Of a stretch of 64,000 nt of DNA, positions 18,899 to 28,743 are shown in pieces. Location: positions 4,402,001 to 4,466,000 of the forward strand of contig NZ_CP055153.1 in NCBI RefSeq assembly GCF_014075995.1, written 5' to 3'. The position numbers and the translations under genes were made by a program. Position 1 is the stretch's first letter, and each line of letters opens with the position of its first letter. The stretch is from Adhaeribacter radiodurans. Its GTDB lineage: Bacteria > Bacteroidota > Bacteroidia > Cytophagales > Hymenobacteraceae. The notes under the pieces were generated by a model. It did not search any database and was not told the origin of the DNA. It worked only from the letters and a program-made list of their open reading frames with translations.

Positions 18899-19828
18899 TT
18901 AACTCGCTAACTCCCGATCGATAAAAGCGAGAATGGCTTCCCGTTGTTGCGGGTGAAACCAGGTAAAATCGCTGTTTTTAGTAAACCAGGTAAGTTGACG
19001 CTTGGCATAACGGCGGCTATTTCGTTTTAGTAAGCGCACAGCTTCATCCCAATCGTATTCGCCGGCCAAATAAGAAAACAGCTCTTGGTAGCCTACCGTT
19101 TGCAGCGCATTATGATTCCGGTAGGGCAACAGTTGTTGCACTTCTTCCAGTAATCCGGCTTCCAACATTCCATCTACCCGGGCATCAATGCGAGCGTATA
19201 ATTCAGCACGATCGCGATTTAAGCCAATTTTAATTATTTGAAAAGGCCGATCAACTGGTTCTTTGGTTCGGAAAGAAGAATAAGGTTGACCCGTTGCCAG
19301 CGAAACTTCTAAAGCCCGGATAATTCGCTGGGTGTTAGCTTTATCTACCTGGTTATAATACGCGGGGTCCAGTTCTTGCAATTTTTGAAGTAAATGGGCC
19401 AGCCCTTGTTCTTGTTTTTGTTGTATTAAACTCTCCCGGATAGAAGTAGGTACCTCCGGCATTTCGTCCATTCCCTCCAACACAGCCCGTACGTATAAGC
19501 CGGAACCGCCCGTTAAAATAACGCACGAATGTTGCGTAAATAATTCATCTAATAAACGTAGTACCTCTTGTTCGTAAGCGCCCGCATTATATTCCTGGGT
19601 AATGTGGTGCGAATTAATAAAATAATGCGGAATGCCCTGCATTTCAGCAAGCGTAGGTTTAGCCGTACCAATGGTCATCTCGTGGTAAAATTGCCTGGAA
19701 TCAGCTGAAATAATTACCGTTTTATAATGTTTAGCCAACTGAATACACAAGTCCGTTTTACCCACGGCAGTAGGCCCGACTACTACAATCAAATATTTTT
19801 CTTTTAGAGTACTTAAGTGGTTTCCCAT
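18899..19828 (-). CDS. miaA: tRNA dimethylallyltransferase
   Basis: The 309-residue protein has the P-loop VVGPTAVGKTDL, ISADSRQFYHEMTIGTAKP, GGSGLYVRA, and the C-terminal YAKRQLTWF of MiaA. It adds a dimethylallyl group to A37 of tRNAs that read UNN codons. ATG 19828 is chosen, since the frame extends to 19879 only by running inside the upstream gene. The start overlaps the end of the glycosyltransferase gene by 16 bases, so the pair is probably co-translated. Confidence 0.95.
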   Translation of the reverse strand: MGNHLSTLKEKYLIVVVGPTAVGKTDLCIQLAKHYKTVIISADSRQFYHEMTIGTAKPTLAEMQGIPHYFINSHHITQEYNAGAYEQEVLRLLDELFTQHSCVILTGGSGLYVRAVLEGMDEMPEVPTSIRESLIQQKQEQGLAHLLQKLQELDPAYYNQVDKANTQRIIRALEVSLATGQPYSSFRTKEPVDRPFQIIKIGLNRDRAELYARIDARVDGMLEAGLLEEVQQLLPYRNHNALQTVGYQELFSYLAGEYDWDEAVRLLKRNSRRYAKRQLTWFTKNSDFTWFHPQQREAILAFIDRELAS

Positions 19829-20931
19829 ATTTTTTGGTAAAAAGCTAGCAGCTTTTGTTCCTCGTTTTGCCAATTCCATTGCTGGCGAGCTTTCTTACAA
19901 TTTTGCACTAACTTATTATAAAAGGCAGGATCTTGAGTTAAATGGTTAATAGTCCTAGCAATAGCTTTTGGTTCCAGTGGAACGGTAATCCCCACCTGGC
20001 ATTGCTCATTTAAACGGCAGTATTCCGGAAAATCTACTATTAACTGCGGAACTCCCGCGTGCAGGTAGTCAAAAAATTTATTACCCAGCGAGTAGTAATA
20101 ATTCAAGCCCCTATTTTCTAACAAGTTAATTCCTACGTAAGCCTGCTTTGTTATTTTTTTAAGATCATCTGGTAATACATAGCCTTTGAAAATTACTTTA
20201 TCCGTAAGGTTTAGGTTGTTACTTAACTCAATTAAACTTTCATAAACATCTCCTTTACCACAAATTATTAATTTCAAATCTATGGTAGGCATTGCCCGTA
20301 GCAGGGTTTCTAATCCGCGGCCTTCGTTTACTGCCCCTTGGTAGAGCAAATATTTTTCACTGGCAAATACAGGTAAATCAGTTTCCGGCGGCTCCAGCAA
20401 AGTACAATTTTGAATAACCGTAAATTTTACTCCGTACCGGGTATAAAACAAATGAGCCAATGATTCATTAACGGTATAAGCAAATCGCGTTCTGGATAAG
20501 ATAAATTTTTCGAGGCTGGTCCAAATTTGCTTAATTATTGGCCGGTTTACTACTTCTACTACTTCCGGAAAGAATTCGTGGGCATCGTACACAAATGGTT
20601 TACCGGTTAGTCTGGCTTTAATAAAAACGGGTAAGGCGGTGTCTAAATCTGCGGCTCCGTAGGCATCAGCTCTTACAAATAGTAAATACCAGAAAAGCCG
20701 GATGGTATACTCGATATAAAATAATTTACCCTTGTTAAAAATACATGTAAGGCGGTGTTGCTCATAAATCTGTTGCCCGAGTGCTTTTGAATGGGGCCAC
20801 TGCCTACCTACCAATAAAACCTGATATCCATTTTGCGCCAGGGAAGTGCAAATGCGTTGCATGCGTTGATCGTAATTAAGACCGGTGGTTACGGCAAATA
20901 CAATTTTCCTATTGTTCTTGGCAGAATACAA
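19813..20931 (-). CDS. GT4-type glycosyltransferase
   Basis: The 372-residue protein has a GT-B fold: an N-terminal acceptor domain with AADLDTALPVFIKARL and FVYDAHEFFPEV, then a C-terminal donor domain with YQGAVNEGRGLETLL, KLIICGKGD, and the EGRG/EX7E-like region. DAHEFFPE is common in Bacteroidota glycosyltransferases of this group. No signal peptide is present, so it is cytosolic or membrane-associated. The acceptor is unknown. It overlaps miaA. Confidence 0.85.
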   Translation of the reverse strand: MYSAKNNRKIVFAVTTGLNYDQRMQRICTSLAQNGYQVLLVGRQWPHSKALGQQIYEQHRLTCIFNKGKLFYIEYTIRLFWYLLFVRADAYGAADLDTALPVFIKARLTGKPFVYDAHEFFPEVVEVVNRPIIKQIWTSLEKFILSRTRFAYTVNESLAHLFYTRYGVKFTVIQNCTLLEPPETDLPVFASEKYLLYQGAVNEGRGLETLLRAMPTIDLKLIICGKGDVYESLIELSNNLNLTDKVIFKGYVLPDDLKKITKQAYVGINLLENRGLNYYYSLGNKFFDYLHAGVPQLIVDFPEYCRLNEQCQVGITVPLEPKAIARTINHLTQDPAFYNKLVQNCKKARQQWNWQNEEQKLLAFYQKIWETT

Positions 20932-21082
20932 GAGCTTTCTTATTTAAATGCATTAATAAACACTGTATCCTAAATTAGTACTAGATAATTTATTTTTTTT
21001 TCCTAAATTATTCCTTAATTCGAAGTCCTCAAAAGCTTTCTTTTCGTTAAGAAATTAATTACAGGCTAATTGTTACTTGCAC

Positions 21083-24000
21083 ATGCCGATCAAAGATAAT
21101 CAAATCACCCAATTAACCGATATTCTAACTCTTGCCGAGCAAATACTGGGGCTGGTAGCCGCCGTATCCGCTCCGGGAACGGCTATTTTTATTTGCAGCC
21201 CCGAGGGAATTATATTAACCCAAAACGAGCAGGCAACTGCCCTTTTACATACGGGAAATTACGACCAGGATTCCGCCGATATTCGGGAGCTATTACCAAA
21301 TGTTACGCCTCCTTTAGCCAGCGTATGGAATGAGTTATCGGCTTCCATTAGCGGTACGTATGCTGGCGCTCAGGATACGGCATCTGAAAAACCCTTTACT
21401 TATCACCTATCTTCTTTATTTTTAGAAGGTCAGGAATTTAAATGTGTTCGTCTGGAACCGCTGAGCAGTTTAACAGTTCAAACGGAATTACAAACGAAGC
21501 TAACTGAAACCCAGAATAAATACCAGGCTCTTTTTGAGGCGTCCGGCGATGCTATTTTGCTCCTGGACAACAAATATATTATAGATTGTAATAATCAGGC
21601 CGCCACTCTACTAGGTTATCCTAGAAAAGAGATTATTAACTCTCCCCTCTGGAAATTCTTACCTGTTCATAATACCGGGCTTTTTTCGGGAGAACACGAA
21701 GATCGCCAATTAAAAGCCCAGATTTTAACAGATAAAGAATTACTTCCGGGCCAGACAGAAGTAGTAGAATGGACCATGGTACGTCCTGATGAAGCGGAGT
21801 TAGAACTTCAAATTACGGTTACGGCTACGCAGCAAAACAATAAAGCTTACCGGCAAATTTTACTGCGCGATGTTACTGCAACTAAGCAAGAAGTAGCTAT
21901 TCCACAACGGGAAAAAGTTTTGCGCGAATCGGTGAAACATTTCCGTCAATTCCTGAGCAAAATTGAGTTAGCCTACATTAGTCTCGATCTGGAAGGTAAG
22001 ATTATTTATGTAAACAACTATTTTCTGGATTATACAAATTACAACCGGGAAGAAATAATTGGTCTTGATTTTTTTGACATTTTTGTGCCGGGAGCAGAAC
22101 GATGGGAGCGGCGACAGAATTATTTTGATATGATTCGTTCGAAAAGTATAACCAGTTATAACGAACGGGATATTGAAACTAAATTAGGTCTGGTAAAAAC
22201 CTTGCGTTGGCAGCGCATGTTCGATTTTGACGAGAATGGAAATATTATTGGCGTAACGCACCTTGGCCGCGACATAACCGACAAAAAAACGGCGATGGAA
22301 GCATTGCGGGATAATAAAAGCCGGTTACAAGATATTTTTGACAACGCCCACGATTTAATTCAGAATATTTCTATCGACAACAAGTTTATTTTTGTAAACA
22401 AAGCCTGGAAAGAAAAGCTGGGTTATGATGATTTTGATATTGAGCGGCTCACCCTAAACGACATTGTGCATCCTTATTACAAAGCCAAGCTTATTTACCA
22501 GCTGCGTAATTTGTACAAAGGCGAGCATGTAAATAAAATTGAAACAGTTTTTTTAACTAAAACCGGCAAACCAGTCCATTTAATTGGTAGTATTAACTGC
22601 ACCTGGCAAAATGGCAAACCGGTTCTATCGCGGGCCATCCTGCACGATATTACTGACCGGATTAAAGCCGAACGGCTTCAAAAAGTATATTACAGTATTG
22701 CTAATTTAGCTATCAGCAGCAAAGATTTGCATTCGCTCTACGGCGCCATTCACCGTGAATTAAGTAAAATTATTGAAACCAATAACATTTACATTGCGCT
22801 CTGCGATGATGAAAAAACCACACTGCAATTTGTTTATTACGTCGATCAATTTAAAACTGAAGGCCAGCAAATAGAGGAACGACCCTTCTCTAACGGCATG
22901 CCGGAATACATTATTAATACGGGCAAACCAGCCTACTTGCTGCGCGAAGATATTCTGGAACTGGAAAGAGAAGGCTTGTTACAATTAGAAGGCAAACTGC
23001 CCGAAGTAATGCTTTGTTCCCCTCTTTCGGTAGGAGAGCGTATTATTGGAATTATTGCCGTTCAAGATTATAAAAAGCCGGATATTTACGTAAACTCCGA
23101 CATAGAAATACTGCACTTTATCTCGAACCAGGTAGCCTTAGCCATTGAAAGAAAGCGCAACGAAGTTCAGATTAACAATCAAAATGCCCGTTTAAAAGCT
23201 ATTTTCGAAAGCGGTTCGCACCAAATCTGGTCCGTCGATAAAGAATCCCGGCTTACCTCTTTTAACCAGAATTATGCTACGGCCTTCTATAAACGCCACG
23301 GGCACATGCCTCAGTTTAATCTGCCTCTGCGCGATATTAAAACGCGTAACTCAGAAACAATTCAGGTAGAAGAATGGAATGCGTATTACGAACAAGCTTT
23401 AAACGGCTTTCCACAGCACTTTGAGGTAGACTTAACGCAACTGGACGGATCTACAATCTGGCGCGAAGTTTATCTGAATCCTATTTACCTGGAAGATGGT
23501 TCCTTTGACGAAATATCTGGGATGGCCCAGGATATAACTGAGAAAAAACTGTCGCGTTTGGCGCTGGCCAAAGAAGAAGAAAAATTCCGGAGCATTTTTG
23601 AATCGTTTCAGGATTTATATTACCGTACCGACGAGGAAAATAATGTGGTGCTGATGAGCCCATCCGTTCAGGAAATGTTGGGTTACGAACCTGAGGAAGT
23701 AATAGGAATGCCTGCTACCGGATTTTACGCGTATCCGGAAGAACTATTGGATTTAACGCGTAAGCTAAAACATGAAGGTTCTATTCGAAACTTCGAAACA
23801 AACCTGGTAAGTAAAAGCGGGGCTATTATTCCTTTTCTCATAAATGCGCACCTCTTAAAAGATAAAGCAGGCAATCACCTGGGCATTGAAGGTGTAGGCC
23901 GCGACATGACCGAGTTAAAACAAACTCAAACGGAATTAATCCGGGCGAAAGAAGTGGCTGAAAGTTCGCTACAAGCCAAAACTCTGTTCCTGGCCAATAT

Positions 24001-25576
24001 GAGCCACGAGCTAAGAACCCCAATGAACGGGATAATTGGCATGATTGATTTGCTTCACGGTACCGAAACTTCCGAAGAGCAAAGCGAATACATTGATACG
24101 CTGCGTAAATCATCTGCTGCCTTGCTAGCTATCCTCAACGATATTCTGGATTTATCAAAAATTCAGGCGGGTAAATTACAACTGAACGAGACTGGTGTTG
24201 ATTTATATTATGCCTTAGAAAAAATTCATTCTCTCTTTACTAACCGGGCTAACTTAAAAGATCTGGAATTCAGTTATTCTATTACTCCGCATACCCCTCG
24301 TTATATTATAACTGATGAAACCCGGCTATTGCAGATTTTATCGAATCTGACTTCTAATGCTATTAAATTTACCAACGCCGGCAAAGTAACCATTCACATA
24401 AATAGTATTTCTTCAGATGGTGAAATGTATACCATTATGTTCCGGATAAAAGATAGTGGTATAGGCATTACCGATGATGATAAAAAATTGCTTTTTACTA
24501 ATTTTACTCAGCTCGATAATACCTCTACCAAAACTTTTGGCGGTACCGGCTTGGGCTTAGCTATTTCTAAGCAATTAAGTGAACTACTGGGTGGAGAAAT
24601 TGGAGTAGAGTCGGTTTACGGCCAAGGCAGTACTTTCTGGTTCACCATTCGGTGCCTCGCCGCAAATGCACGTGAAATTGAAGAAATAATTAAAGGGAAT
24701 GAGCCAGGCGGCAAAACACAACCTAGCACCAGTGTATTGGAAGAAGAGGCTTACGTGCTGTTAGTGGATGATAATAGCATTAACCAGAAAGTGGCTCAAA
24801 AACTACTTACAAAAATTGGTTGCCGGGTAGAGCTAGCTTCTAATGGTTTTGAGGCCATTGATAAGGCTATTTCTAATACTTACGACTTGATTTTCATGGA
24901 TATTCAGATGCCCGAAATGGATGGCGTAGAAGCTACCGGGCACATAAAAAATCAGCTAGGCTCTAAATGCCCGCCCATAGTGGCCATGACTGCTTATTCC
25001 ATGAAAGATGATGCAGAAAAGTTTATGGCCCAAGGATTAGATGATTACGTATCTAAACCGGTAAAAGCCTACGATTTATTTTCTATTATTCAGAAATGGA
25101 AAGCGGCGGAAACTGAGGCTGAATTGATAGAACCAATTGAGGTGCAAACAGCAGAAACTACAACCGAAACAGAGGAAAAATCACATGAAGAGATACAAGT
25201 AGAAGAACTGGCAAGCAGCAACGATGCGTTTACCGTAGATAACTTTATTGATACCGAAATAATTGATCAATTAGCCCAGTTAGGTGGTAAAGATTTCGCT
25301 TTGCAACTTTTCATTGATTTTGAAGAAGAAGCTGAACCTTTGCTCGAAGAGGCTAAAAAAGATGTTGAAACCAAACAATACGATAATATTTTAAGTACCT
25401 TGCATCAGATGAAAGGTACTGGTTTTACCCTTGGCTTAAATCCTTTGGCCGAATTAGTTAAGAAGATGGAGCACGACATCCGCCAAGGTATTTACACCGA
25501 GGTAGATCAGGATTTTAAATTGTTAGAAAAACATTTCACTTATTACAAAAAAAATTATCGAAACAAATTTATTTAA
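21083..25576 (+). CDS. Multi-PAS/GAF hybrid histidine kinase with receiver and Hpt domains
   Basis: From ATG 21083 the protein has 1,497 residues. Domains in order: an N-terminal PAS-like region (1-140), PAS (about 143-270), PAS (284-404), PAS (413-530), GAF (532-697), PAS (704-828), PAS (833-952), HisKA with phospho-His 975 in SHELRTP, HATPase (1076-1195, with GGTGLGLAI), receiver with Asp 1273 in FMDIQMP, and C-terminal Hpt with His 1441 in LHQMKGTG. There is no transmembrane helix, so it is a cytosolic sensor. A complete His-Asp-His relay is present, and the receiver encoded 6 bases downstream is the likely final acceptor. Confidence 0.95.
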   Translation: MPIKDNQITQLTDILTLAEQILGLVAAVSAPGTAIFICSPEGIILTQNEQATALLHTGNYDQDSADIRELLPNVTPPLASVWNELSASISGTYAGAQDTASEKPFTYHLSSLFLEGQEFKCVRLEPLSSLTVQTELQTKLTETQNKYQALFEASGDAILLLDNKYIIDCNNQAATLLGYPRKEIINSPLWKFLPVHNTGLFSGEHEDRQLKAQILTDKELLPGQTEVVEWTMVRPDEAELELQITVTATQQNNKAYRQILLRDVTATKQEVAIPQREKVLRESVKHFRQFLSKIELAYISLDLEGKIIYVNNYFLDYTNYNREEIIGLDFFDIFVPGAERWERRQNYFDMIRSKSITSYNERDIETKLGLVKTLRWQRMFDFDENGNIIGVTHLGRDITDKKTAMEALRDNKSRLQDIFDNAHDLIQNISIDNKFIFVNKAWKEKLGYDDFDIERLTLNDIVHPYYKAKLIYQLRNLYKGEHVNKIETVFLTKTGKPVHLIGSINCTWQNGKPVLSRAILHDITDRIKAERLQKVYYSIANLAISSKDLHSLYGAIHRELSKIIETNNIYIALCDDEKTTLQFVYYVDQFKTEGQQIEERPFSNGMPEYIINTGKPAYLLREDILELEREGLLQLEGKLPEVMLCSPLSVGERIIGIIAVQDYKKPDIYVNSDIEILHFISNQVALAIERKRNEVQINNQNARLKAIFESGSHQIWSVDKESRLTSFNQNYATAFYKRHGHMPQFNLPLRDIKTRNSETIQVEEWNAYYEQALNGFPQHFEVDLTQLDGSTIWREVYLNPIYLEDGSFDEISGMAQDITEKKLSRLALAKEEEKFRSIFESFQDLYYRTDEENNVVLMSPSVQEMLGYEPEEVIGMPATGFYAYPEELLDLTRKLKHEGSIRNFETNLVSKSGAIIPFLINAHLLKDKAGNHLGIEGVGRDMTELKQTQTELIRAKEVAESSLQAKTLFLANMSHELRTPMNGIIGMIDLLHGTETSEEQSEYIDTLRKSSAALLAILNDILDLSKIQAGKLQLNETGVDLYYALEKIHSLFTNRANLKDLEFSYSITPHTPRYIITDETRLLQILSNLTSNAIKFTNAGKVTIHINSISSDGEMYTIMFRIKDSGIGITDDDKKLLFTNFTQLDNTSTKTFGGTGLGLAISKQLSELLGGEIGVESVYGQGSTFWFTIRCLAANAREIEEIIKGNEPGGKTQPSTSVLEEEAYVLLVDDNSINQKVAQKLLTKIGCRVELASNGFEAIDKAISNTYDLIFMDIQMPEMDGVEATGHIKNQLGSKCPPIVAMTAYSMKDDAEKFMAQGLDDYVSKPVKAYDLFSIIQKWKAAETEAELIEPIEVQTAETTTETEEKSHEEIQVEELASSNDAFTVDNFIDTEIIDQLAQLGGKDFALQLFIDFEEEAEPLLEEAKKDVETKQYDNILSTLHQMKGTGFTLGLNPLAELVKKMEHDIRQGIYTEVDQDFKLLEKHFTYYKKNYRNKFI

Positions 25577-25582
25577 AATCAA

Positions 25583-25960
25583 ATGGCAGAGAGTAAAACA
25601 ATTTTAATTGCGGAAGATAGTTCTGTAATTCTAAATCTAACGAAGAAGATTCTGGAACTTCAAAATTATAAAATATTAACCGCCAAAAATGGCACTGAAG
25701 TTTTAAATCAAGTTCAGAATCAGAAAATTGACGCTATCCTGATGGATTTGAATATCCCGAAGAAAAACGGCATGGAGTGCACCAAAGAAATCCGGAGCAG
25801 CGATAACAAACAAATTGCCGAAATTCCCATTATTGCCGTAACGGGTAATGCTAACAATTATACTATGGAGCAGTTTAAAGAAGCGGGTATTAATGCCTAC
25901 TTACCAAAGCCGCTCGATTTTGATATGCTGGTACAAACTGTTAAACAATACGTGGTTTAA
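25583..25960 (+). CDS. Stand-alone response regulator receiver
   Basis: The 125-residue CheY-like protein has the acidic pair in IAEDSS, phospho-Asp 55 in LMDLNIPKKNG, a Thr/Ser switch in IIAVTGNA, and Lys in YLPKPLD. No output domain is fused. It is encoded 6 bases after the hybrid kinase, whose Hpt domain probably phosphorylates it. Confidence 0.93.
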   Translation: MAESKTILIAEDSSVILNLTKKILELQNYKILTAKNGTEVLNQVQNQKIDAILMDLNIPKKNGMECTKEIRSSDNKQIAEIPIIAVTGNANNYTMEQFKEAGINAYLPKPLDFDMLVQTVKQYVV

Positions 25961-25969
25961 AATTTTTGC

Positions 25970-26245
25970 ATGGAAATAAAATATACGCGCCATTTTTTGA
26001 GCAAGCTCGAAGAAGTTTTTACCGAAGCGAACTACGTGCTGCGCTACGAAAAAGGCAACTTCAAATCCGGGTTTTGTTTAATCAAAGACTCTAAAGTGGC
26101 AATAGTAAATAAATATTTCCCGATTGAAGGTAGAATAAATTGCTTGTACGAAATTTTAAAAAACGTAACCTTAGATGATTCTTGTTTAAGCGATAAGACC
26201 CGGCAGTTTTACCAGGAAATATGCCAGAAGGAGCCTGTTCGTTGA
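25970..26245 (+). CDS. Conserved small protein of unknown function
   Basis: The 91-residue soluble protein begins MEIKYTRHFLSKLEEVF and contains YVLRYEKGNFKSGFCLI and VNKYFPIEGRINCL. It has two Cys in its second half, and no known motif was recognised. It lies 9 bases after the response regulator, and its TGA stop overlaps the next ATG (TGATG), so it is translated together with the MBL protein. Its job is unknown. Confidence 0.75.
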   Translation: MEIKYTRHFLSKLEEVFTEANYVLRYEKGNFKSGFCLIKDSKVAIVNKYFPIEGRINCLYEILKNVTLDDSCLSDKTRQFYQEICQKEPVR

Positions 26246-27006
26246 TGTTAACTTTTTTAGGTACCGGCACGTCGCAGGGCGTACCCGTTATTGGTTGTGA
26301 GTGCGAAGTCTGCCAATCCGTAGATTATCGCGACAAACGTTTACGTACTTCTGCCCACCTGCAAATTGGGGGTAAAAGTATTATTATTGATTCAGGTCCG
26401 GATTTTCGTCAGCAGGTGTTACGGGAAAGAATTAAAACGTTGGATGCCCTTGTTTTTACCCACGAACATAAAGATCACACCTCAGGCCTAGACGACATCC
26501 GGGCCTATAATTTTTTACAGCAGCGCAACATGCCTCTTTACGGCGAACCGCGCGTACTCGATCAAATTAAAGCCGAATTTGCTTATATCTTCTCCGGAGC
26601 TAACTACCCTGGTATTCCGCGCGTACTCCTCTACCCTATTTCAGAAGAAACTTTTAAAGTGGAAGGAGTGCTTTTTCAACCCATTCGCATTTATCACTAT
26701 AAGTTACCCATTTTAGGTTTTCGCGTTGGTAATTTAACTTACATTACCGATGCTAATTTTATTTCGGAAGAATCAAAGGAACTTATAAAAGGGTCAGAAA
26801 TAGTTGTGCTGAACGCGTTGCGCCACGAACCGCATATTTCTCATTTTTCTTTAAACGAAGCCATTGAGCTACTGCAAGAATTACAACCTAAAAAAGCTTA
26901 TTTAACGCATATCAGCCACTTGCTTGGTCTTCACCGCGAAGTGGAGGCCGAGTTACCTGATTTTATCCGGTTGGCCTACGATGGCTTAAAAGTAGAATTT
27001 AGTTAA
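26245..27006 (+). CDS. MBL-fold metal-dependent hydrolase (PhnP/RNase Z-like)
   Basis: The 253-residue protein begins MLTFLGTGTSQGVPVIGC, with CECEVC giving the extra Cys cluster of the PhnP-like branch, then HEHKDHTSG (metal ligands, about 73-78), and LTHISH near the end. It probably hydrolyses phosphodiesters. ATG 26245 is preferred over an earlier in-frame ATG at 26221, because the TGATG junction with an AGAAGGAG ribosome-binding site upstream (26226-26233) supports coupled re-initiation. Confidence 0.87.
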   Translation: MLTFLGTGTSQGVPVIGCECEVCQSVDYRDKRLRTSAHLQIGGKSIIIDSGPDFRQQVLRERIKTLDALVFTHEHKDHTSGLDDIRAYNFLQQRNMPLYGEPRVLDQIKAEFAYIFSGANYPGIPRVLLYPISEETFKVEGVLFQPIRIYHYKLPILGFRVGNLTYITDANFISEESKELIKGSEIVVLNALRHEPHISHFSLNEAIELLQELQPKKAYLTHISHLLGLHREVEAELPDFIRLAYDGLKVEFS

Positions 27007-27110
27007 AATTAAAAGTTACGACTCGCAAGTTGCTGGATAATTTCATTGGCTTTACCTGGAGTTAGTATAACCAAAATGGCTAAAACCTCTACTTAGCTAA
27101 AAAACATTCG

Positions 27111-27117
27111 TAATTTG
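27111..27117 (+). promoter_or_regulatory. Promoter-like TAATTTG immediately before the NFACT gene
   Basis: TAATTTG ends 5 bases before the GTG start at 27122. If it is the -7 box, transcription would start at or next to the start codon, giving a leaderless mRNA. The same heptamer precedes pfkA. Confidence 0.35.
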
Positions 27118-27121
27118 CACA

Positions 27122-28702
27122 GTGCACAACAATTATTACTTTCTGCGCCAACTCACGCAAGCCTTAAGAGTTCCTTTAATAGGTTCAGTTATTGATTCTT
27201 GCTTTAGCCAGGAGAAAGACGAGCTCATTATTACATTCCGTAAGTCTGATTCAGGTGGTAGCTTTTTTTTGAAGGCGATGCTCACCGCTCAGTTTTCGAC
27301 GCTCTATTTTCCGGAGAGTTTTAACCGGGCCAAATCTAATTCAGTTAATCTTTTCCCGGAAGTAATTGGGGAAGAAGTGCGGGAGATTGTTCAACACAAG
27401 AATGAAAGAAGTTTTTACCTGGTTTTAAGTAATCAAAAAGCCTTATTATTTAAATTATTCGGTAACCGATCTAATATCGTTTATTTCGAGCAAAATCAAG
27501 CCAAAGCTTTATTTCATAAAAAATTCCCCAAAGATCTTGAATTAAATTTACAGCAGTTACACCGCCAATTACAGCCCACCAAAGCTGAATATTTACTAAA
27601 TCTGCCTGCACCAGAAAAAGTATATCCTACCTTTGGAGATTTACCCGGTATTTACTTAAAAACAAAAGGTTACGAAAGTGCTTTGCCGGAGAAAAAATGG
27701 GATTTAATACAAACGGTTAGACATGAACTGGAAAACCCGGCAGCTTTTTACGTAATAAAAGTAAATAATCAAACTCGTTTATCGCTTTTACCGGTGGGCG
27801 AAATAAAAAAAGAATTTACCTCGCCCATAACCGCGTTAAAAGAATTTGTACAGACGTACCTGGCCGACTCTGGTTATGAAAGAAATTACCGGCTGGCTCA
27901 TCAAAATCTTACCCGAAAATTTCAGGCTGCTTCCCAAACGCTGCAGCAAATTAAACTTCGGTTAAAAGCCCTGGAAACCGAAGCATCGTACGCGCAAACG
28001 GCCGATGTAATTATGGCCAATTTAACCGTTATTCCGCCACGAGCTGAATCGATAGTTTTATTTGATTTCTATCTGGAAAAAGAAAGGTTATTTAAATTAA
28101 AAGCAAATGAAAGTCCGCAAAAATTTGCCGAGCGACTTTATAAAAAAAGTAAAAACCAGCAAATTGAGGTAACTCAGCTAAAAGAACGCCTCCAGGAGAA
28201 AGAAGAAGAGTTATTACAATTAGAAATTGCTTTGCAGGAACTAGCTACTATTTCCGATTACAGAACCTTGAAAGCATTTGTAAAAGAACACGTAGAATCT
28301 TTAGCTAGTCAACCAACTGTTATCGAAAAACCATTTCGAGTGTTTCAAACCAATGGTTTTCAAATTCTGGTAGGTAAAAGCGCCCAGAATAACGATGTGC
28401 TTACCCAGCAATTTACTTTTAAAGAAGATTTATGGCTCCATGCCAAAGATGTAAGCGGTTCGCATGTGGTCATAAAATACCAGGCAGGCAAAACTTTTCC
28501 GGAGCCGGTAATTTATAAAGCGGCTCAACTGGCTGCTTACTATTCTAAGCGCAAAACCGATTCGTTGTGCCCGGTATTGTATACGCCCAAAAAATATGTA
28601 CGAAAACCCAAAGGCGCTGCCCCCGGCCAGGTAGTAGTAGAACGGGAAAAAGTAATATTAGTAAAACCCGAAAACCCGTTTGAGAAATATCCGGGTTCGT
28701 AA
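27122..28702 (+). CDS. NFACT-family RNA-binding protein (RqcH-like)
   Basis: The 526-residue protein starts at GTG with HNNYYFLRQL, the usual family opening. Order: NFACT-N (about 1-180), a helical coiled-coil middle (about 240-390, with KLRLKALETEA and KERLQEKEEELLQLE), and NFACT-R (about 405-526) with LWLHAKDVSGSHVVI and the YTPKKYVRKPKGAAPG motif. RqcH/NEMF homologues bind stalled 50S subunits and tRNA-Ala in ribosome rescue. I did not find the DR pair needed for tailing in B. subtilis RqcH at its expected place, so activity is uncertain. Confidence 0.85.
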   Translation: MHNNYYFLRQLTQALRVPLIGSVIDSCFSQEKDELIITFRKSDSGGSFFLKAMLTAQFSTLYFPESFNRAKSNSVNLFPEVIGEEVREIVQHKNERSFYLVLSNQKALLFKLFGNRSNIVYFEQNQAKALFHKKFPKDLELNLQQLHRQLQPTKAEYLLNLPAPEKVYPTFGDLPGIYLKTKGYESALPEKKWDLIQTVRHELENPAAFYVIKVNNQTRLSLLPVGEIKKEFTSPITALKEFVQTYLADSGYERNYRLAHQNLTRKFQAASQTLQQIKLRLKALETEASYAQTADVIMANLTVIPPRAESIVLFDFYLEKERLFKLKANESPQKFAERLYKKSKNQQIEVTQLKERLQEKEEELLQLEIALQELATISDYRTLKAFVKEHVESLASQPTVIEKPFRVFQTNGFQILVGKSAQNNDVLTQQFTFKEDLWLHAKDVSGSHVVIKYQAGKTFPEPVIYKAAQLAAYYSKRKTDSLCPVLYTPKKYVRKPKGAAPGQVVVEREKVILVKPENPFEKYPGS

Positions 28703-28708
28703 ACAAAG

Positions 28709-28737
28709 AAGCCGCTGACTTTCATCAGCGGCTTTTT
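28709..28737 (+). terminator. Rho-independent terminator after the NFACT gene
   Basis: AAGCCGCTGA and TCAGCGGCTT form a 10-base stem with a 6-base loop and a T run. It sits 6 bases after the stop and just before the tRNA gene on the other strand. Confidence 0.92.
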
Positions 28738-28743
28738 TGTTTG

